Shown one piece after another: positions 13,864-16,877 of a stretch of 16,877 bases of DNA (positions are counted from its first letter, which is position 1; the number at the start of each line of letters is the position of its first letter). The translations under genes and the position numbers were made by a program. The notes under the pieces were generated by a model. The model did not search any database and was not told where the DNA came from. It was given only the letters and a program-made list of their open reading frames with translations. The stretch is from NCBI GenBank assembly GCA_041584015.1, contig JBFHES010000077.1, forward strand, positions 1-16,877. Direction: 5' to 3'. This stretch comes from JBFHES01 sp041584015. GTDB taxonomy: Bacteria; Bacteroidota; Bacteroidia; Bacteroidales; M50B96.

Positions 13864-15681
13864 ATGGACCTTGTAAGTAAAAAAGACTTTGCCGAAGCTA
13901 CCAGACTGCATGGGTTAGGAGGCGATTTACTGTCTCGTCTGCTAATGCAATTCTTACGGCTCAACAAAATAAACAAAGTATATGGCTCGCTTTACGATAA
14001 AAGTGGAATTGATTTTATCGATTCCGTAATAGAGGAACTAGGACTAAAATTTGAAGTTTCAGATGAAGACCTGGCAAGAATACCACTTGAAGGTGCATTT
14101 GTAACAATTTCTAATCATCCGTTTGGTGGGATTGATGGGATTATACTTATAAAGTTGCTATCCAAAATAAGACCAGACTATCGAGTAATGGCCGGCTTCA
14201 TGCTGAGTAAGGTAGACCCTATAAAAAACTTTTTCCTACCGGTAAATCCTTTTGAAACACGCAACAAGTCAGGTTCAAGCTATTCAGGCATTAAAAGTTC
14301 GTTTACACATTTAAATGAAGGCAAGCCACTTGGTATCTTCCCATCCGGAGAAGTATCCACATACTATTCCGAGAACAATCAAATATGTGATCAACAATGG
14401 CAAAACCCGGTTTTGAAATTCATAAAGAAGAGCGAAGTTCCGGTAGTTCCCATTTATTTTACCGGAAGCAACAGTTGGCTATTTCATGTTCTGGGAAGAA
14501 TCCATCCGCTACTAAGCAGCGCAAAACTTCCTTCCGAAATACTTAACAAAAAGAACAAACTGATAAAAATCCGCATAGGGACACCAATAAGCATTAAAGA
14601 ACAGAATGAGTTTAAGGATATCTCTCAATATGGCAGGTACCTGCGTGCTAGAACATACGCACTTGGTACTCCATTAGAGGTTCGTAAATTTTTCAGACGA
14701 TCGCTTAAACGTCCTAAGAAGGTTGAAGATATAATTGCTGCTGTACCTCAGGAAATCATTATTGCTGAGATTGCGAAAATATCGAAAGAGTACGAACTTT
14801 TTAAGAGCAAGAATTACCGGGTATTATGTGCGCCAGCGATTGAGATGCCATACGTCCTTCAGGAAATTGGACGATTGAGAGAGATCACCTTTCGTGAAGT
14901 TGGCGAAGGAACAAACCGTAGCAACGATCTGGACGAGTTTGATCTATACTATCACCAATTGGTAATTTGGGATGATACCGCGCAAAAGATTGTGGGTGCC
15001 TACCGGGTAGGAAAAGGTAATGAAATATTTCATTCATATGGAATAAAGGGCTTTTACATTCAAAGCTTATTCAGGATTAAGAGGGACATGTATCCTATCA
15101 TGCAAGAATGTGTTGAATTGGGTAGATCGTTTGTTGTTAAAGAATACCAGCGCAAACCATTATCATTATTTCTGCTTTGGAAAGGTATTTTATACTTCCT
15201 GCTAAAACACCCGGAATTGCGTTACCTTGTTGGTCCGGTAAGTATTAGTAATGAGTTTTCGAAATTCTCGCAGAGCCTCATTGTCGATTTCATCAAAAAG
15301 AATCACTTTAATCATGAGATGGCTAAATACATTTTCCCAAGAAAGGATTTTTATGTACAGGCTGCAATGAAAGTGGATAAAGAAATAATTCTTGACAGCA
15401 GAGATATTAGTCGAATAGACCGGGTTATAAAAGATGTGGAGAAATCGATACGCATTCCAGTGCTTTTGAAAAAATACCTTAGCCTGAATGCCGAAATCAT
15501 TGGGTTTAACATCGACCCCAAATTTAACAATGCTTTAGATGGATTAATAATGCTGGATATCTATAATGTACCGGAAAATGTAATCCAATCACTCTCAAAG
15601 GAGATAAACGATAATTCATTTCTTGATAGATTTACAAAAGAAGAGAGCAGCTCTGAGTCCATCAAACACAATGGGAAATAG
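13864..15681 (+). CDS. Bifunctional acyltransferase fusion (PlsC-like plus OlsB-like), probable amino-acid lipid synthase
   Basis: This 605-residue protein joins two acyltransferases. The N-terminal part (about 40-270) is a PlsC-type lysophospholipid acyltransferase with NHPFGGIDG (84-92) as the His/Asp block and GIFPSGEVST (157-166). The C-terminal part (about 305-505) is a GNAT-like OlsB/hemolysin-type N-acyltransferase with REITFREVGEG (339-349), AYRVGKG (379-385) and CVELGRSFV (416-424). This matches the plan of OlsF, which N-acylates and then O-acylates ornithine to make ornithine lipids; a comparable pair makes glycine lipids in Bacteroides. The amino acid used here cannot be read from sequence. 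A C-terminal tail (about 510-605) has a Ser/Glu-rich end. The gene stands between its own leader hairpin and a bidirectional terminator. Confidence 0.87.
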   Translation: MDLVSKKDFAEATRLHGLGGDLLSRLLMQFLRLNKINKVYGSLYDKSGIDFIDSVIEELGLKFEVSDEDLARIPLEGAFVTISNHPFGGIDGIILIKLLSKIRPDYRVMAGFMLSKVDPIKNFFLPVNPFETRNKSGSSYSGIKSSFTHLNEGKPLGIFPSGEVSTYYSENNQICDQQWQNPVLKFIKKSEVPVVPIYFTGSNSWLFHVLGRIHPLLSSAKLPSEILNKKNKLIKIRIGTPISIKEQNEFKDISQYGRYLRARTYALGTPLEVRKFFRRSLKRPKKVEDIIAAVPQEIIIAEIAKISKEYELFKSKNYRVLCAPAIEMPYVLQEIGRLREITFREVGEGTNRSNDLDEFDLYYHQLVIWDDTAQKIVGAYRVGKGNEIFHSYGIKGFYIQSLFRIKRDMYPIMQECVELGRSFVVKEYQRKPLSLFLLWKGILYFLLKHPELRYLVGPVSISNEFSKFSQSLIVDFIKKNHFNHEMAKYIFPRKDFYVQAAMKVDKEIILDSRDISRIDRVIKDVEKSIRIPVLLKKYLSLNAEIIGFNIDPKFNNALDGLIMLDIYNVPENVIQSLSKEINDNSFLDRFTKEESSSESIKHNGK

Positions 15682-15701
15682 GTTTATACGATTGACGATA
15701 C

Positions 15702-15736
15702 AAAAAAAGCCGCTTGAAAATTCAAGCGGCTTTTTT
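15702..15736. terminator. Bidirectional intrinsic terminator between convergent genes
   Basis: GCCGCTTGAA (15709-15718) and TTCAAGCGGC (15721-15730) form a perfect 10-bp stem around AA, flanked by seven A on the left and six T on the right. The symmetry lets it stop transcripts from both sides: the acyltransferase gene ends at 15681 and the convergent gene at 15757. Confidence 0.93.
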
Positions 15737-15756
15737 GATATTTTATTTCGTTTTAT

Positions 15757-16877
15757 CTAGTAAACAACAACTCTGGCACTCTTAGTTGAGGTGGCCGAAC
15801 GAACAGAAACAACATAAGTTCCAGGCTCAATATCAGCAACGTCAAGCGCTAAGGTATGCGTACCTCTATTTAACGATTCATTGGTTTGCTTAACCAGTCT
15901 ACCGTTAAGGTCGTAAACCTGAATAGCAACATCACTTGAATTTGTAAGTGTATATTCTATTGATGCTATATCAGCAACAGGGTTTGGATATACCTTTAAC
16001 TGAGCAGCTGCAGCAGTTTCAATTGTTGTTTCAGGAGCTTCGTCGATTCCAACAGCCCACTCGTCTGTTTTAAAGATACCACGACCGTGTGTACCTGCAT
16101 AAATATGTCCACCATTGCGAACACCTGAAGTCCAACTATGAACATGAATTTGCTGAACAAGATCAGAAACCATTACATCCGGCATTCCATTTTTGTTTTG
16201 GTTTACCCACTCAGGGTTGATATCGTTAATATTTTCAGTTGTGTAAATACCGTAATGTGTTCCTAATACAACTTGCTCTCCATTGCCAACATTAATTACA
16301 GCAGCATAAACCGGGAAGTCAGGTAAACGAGTTATTCCTGATCCATCCTTAGAATGGAAAGAAGCACCTGAAGTAGTAGCATTTGATGAGAAGTAAACGT
16401 GATCACCAATTCCGTATCCACTAACAGTTACAATTACTCTGTCAGCATCGTTAGGGTCAACTGCAATGGTGTTGATAGGTTGTGAGAAAGTAGAAATCTC
16501 TTCAATTTCAACAGCATAATCAGCATTATCTTCATCATAGTTCAACTGCTTGTATGTTCTTGCATTACTTAGATTAGATGCCCTATACAGTTTATTAACA
16601 ACAGCAAAATATAAGTGCTCACCATCTTTAGAGAACTTCAATGCTCTAAATGCATATTCTTCCCAACCTGAATGCTCTAAACCATCAACGGTAATCTGAG
16701 CCCATGGCTGATCTTCTGCAAGCACATCAAAATTAACAGGCTTACGAGTCAATAAGATTCTATAAAGATCATCTTTCTGAGAGAATAAAGGTACTGCAAG
16801 CATTGCTTGATATGTATCCTGAACTTTAACTACGTCATCAGGATAAACAGCCTCTGTAGTTGTATAGAATAATGGTC
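15757..16877 (-). CDS. Secreted T9SS cargo protein with beta-propeller (sortilin/BNR-like), 5'-partial
   Basis: Only the C-terminal 372 residues are in the window; the frame stays open through 16877, and the ATG at 16801-16803 is internal rather than the true start. The visible part has propeller-like blades such as FSKDGEHLYFAVVNKLYRAS, INTIAVDPNDADRVIVTVSGYG and VVLGTHYGIYTTENI, then YAGTHGRGIFKTD, typical of sortilin/VPS10 or BNR-repeat proteins. The last ~75 residues form a T9SS type A sorting domain: VYPNPVADIASIEYTL, VAIQVYDLNGRLVKQ, LDVADIEPGTYVVSVRS and a terminal VVVY. It is therefore exported by T9SS and released or surface-anchored. Substrate and full length are unknown. It converges on the acyltransferase gene across a shared terminator. 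Confidence 0.88.
   Translation of the reverse strand, partial: PLFYTTTEAVYPDDVVKVQDTYQAMLAVPLFSQKDDLYRILLTRKPVNFDVLAEDQPWAQITVDGLEHSGWEEYAFRALKFSKDGEHLYFAVVNKLYRASNLSNARTYKQLNYDEDNADYAVEIEEISTFSQPINTIAVDPNDADRVIVTVSGYGIGDHVYFSSNATTSGASFHSKDGSGITRLPDFPVYAAVINVGNGEQVVLGTHYGIYTTENINDINPEWVNQNKNGMPDVMVSDLVQQIHVHSWTSGVRNGGHIYAGTHGRGIFKTDEWAVGIDEAPETTIETAAAAQLKVYPNPVADIASIEYTLTNSSDVAIQVYDLNGRLVKQTNESLNRGTHTLALDVADIEPGTYVVSVRSATSTKSARVVVY

Overview
The window reads as a core chromosomal segment from a Bacteroidota bacterium, probably a Bacteroidia or Cytophagia-like lineage. Four things point there. The purM product is the ~390-residue Bacteroidota-type AIR synthetase. There is a DUF2851 protein and a TPR/PD40/carboxypeptidase-regulatory/OmpA envelope protein. 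The last gene ends in a type IX secretion (T9SS) sorting domain. Promoter-like sites match the Bacteroidota -33 TTG / -7 TAnnTTTG consensus. Species cannot be read from the sequence. I see no phage, insertion sequence, CRISPR array, tRNA or rRNA.

Layout. Positions 1-165 are non-coding, with several short perfect hairpins. From about 7478 down to 166 the minus strand carries a tight seven-gene run: purM, prfA (RF1), pyrF, an exported phytase-like/esterase-like protein, a DUF2851 protein, a two-TM potassium channel with an RCK domain, and an RmlD-like extended SDR. Spacings range from a 23-bp overlap to a 77-bp gap. This run combines purine synthesis, pyrimidine synthesis and translation termination with less related accessory genes. 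Upstream on the same strand is a PorE-like OmpA-family gene (start at about 9649). Its 3' intergenic region holds a strong terminator hairpin only 18 bases before the purM start, flanked by sequence that could form a competing hairpin.

Next on the minus strand come a small two-TM protein (DUF6787-like), a promoter-plus-terminator unit with no convincing gene that I interpret as a candidate ~78-nt small RNA, and miaA. Positions 11386-11541 form a divergent promoter region with a 9+9 bp inverted repeat. The plus strand then carries a Yip1-family membrane protein with smpB 3 bp behind it, a 341-bp non-coding leader, a prohibitin/SPFH-family protein with a clear terminator, and a 605-residue fusion of a PlsC-like O-acyltransferase with an OlsB-like N-acyltransferase, probably an amino-acid (ornithine or glycine) lipid synthase. 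A symmetrical bidirectional terminator separates this from a convergent, 5'-truncated T9SS cargo protein that runs off the right edge.

How the genes fit together. Most of the window is housekeeping: nucleotide synthesis, RF1, tRNA modification by MiaA and trans-translation by SmpB. An envelope theme runs alongside it: the OmpA/PorE-like protein, the SPFH protein, the amino-acid lipid synthase and the T9SS cargo. I found no convincing new multi-gene system. The best leads are regulatory RNA candidates (10299-10376 and 7497-7550), the uncharacterised DUF2851 protein with possible nuclease-like and Cys motifs, and unusual residues in the K+ channel filter and the MiaA P-loop.
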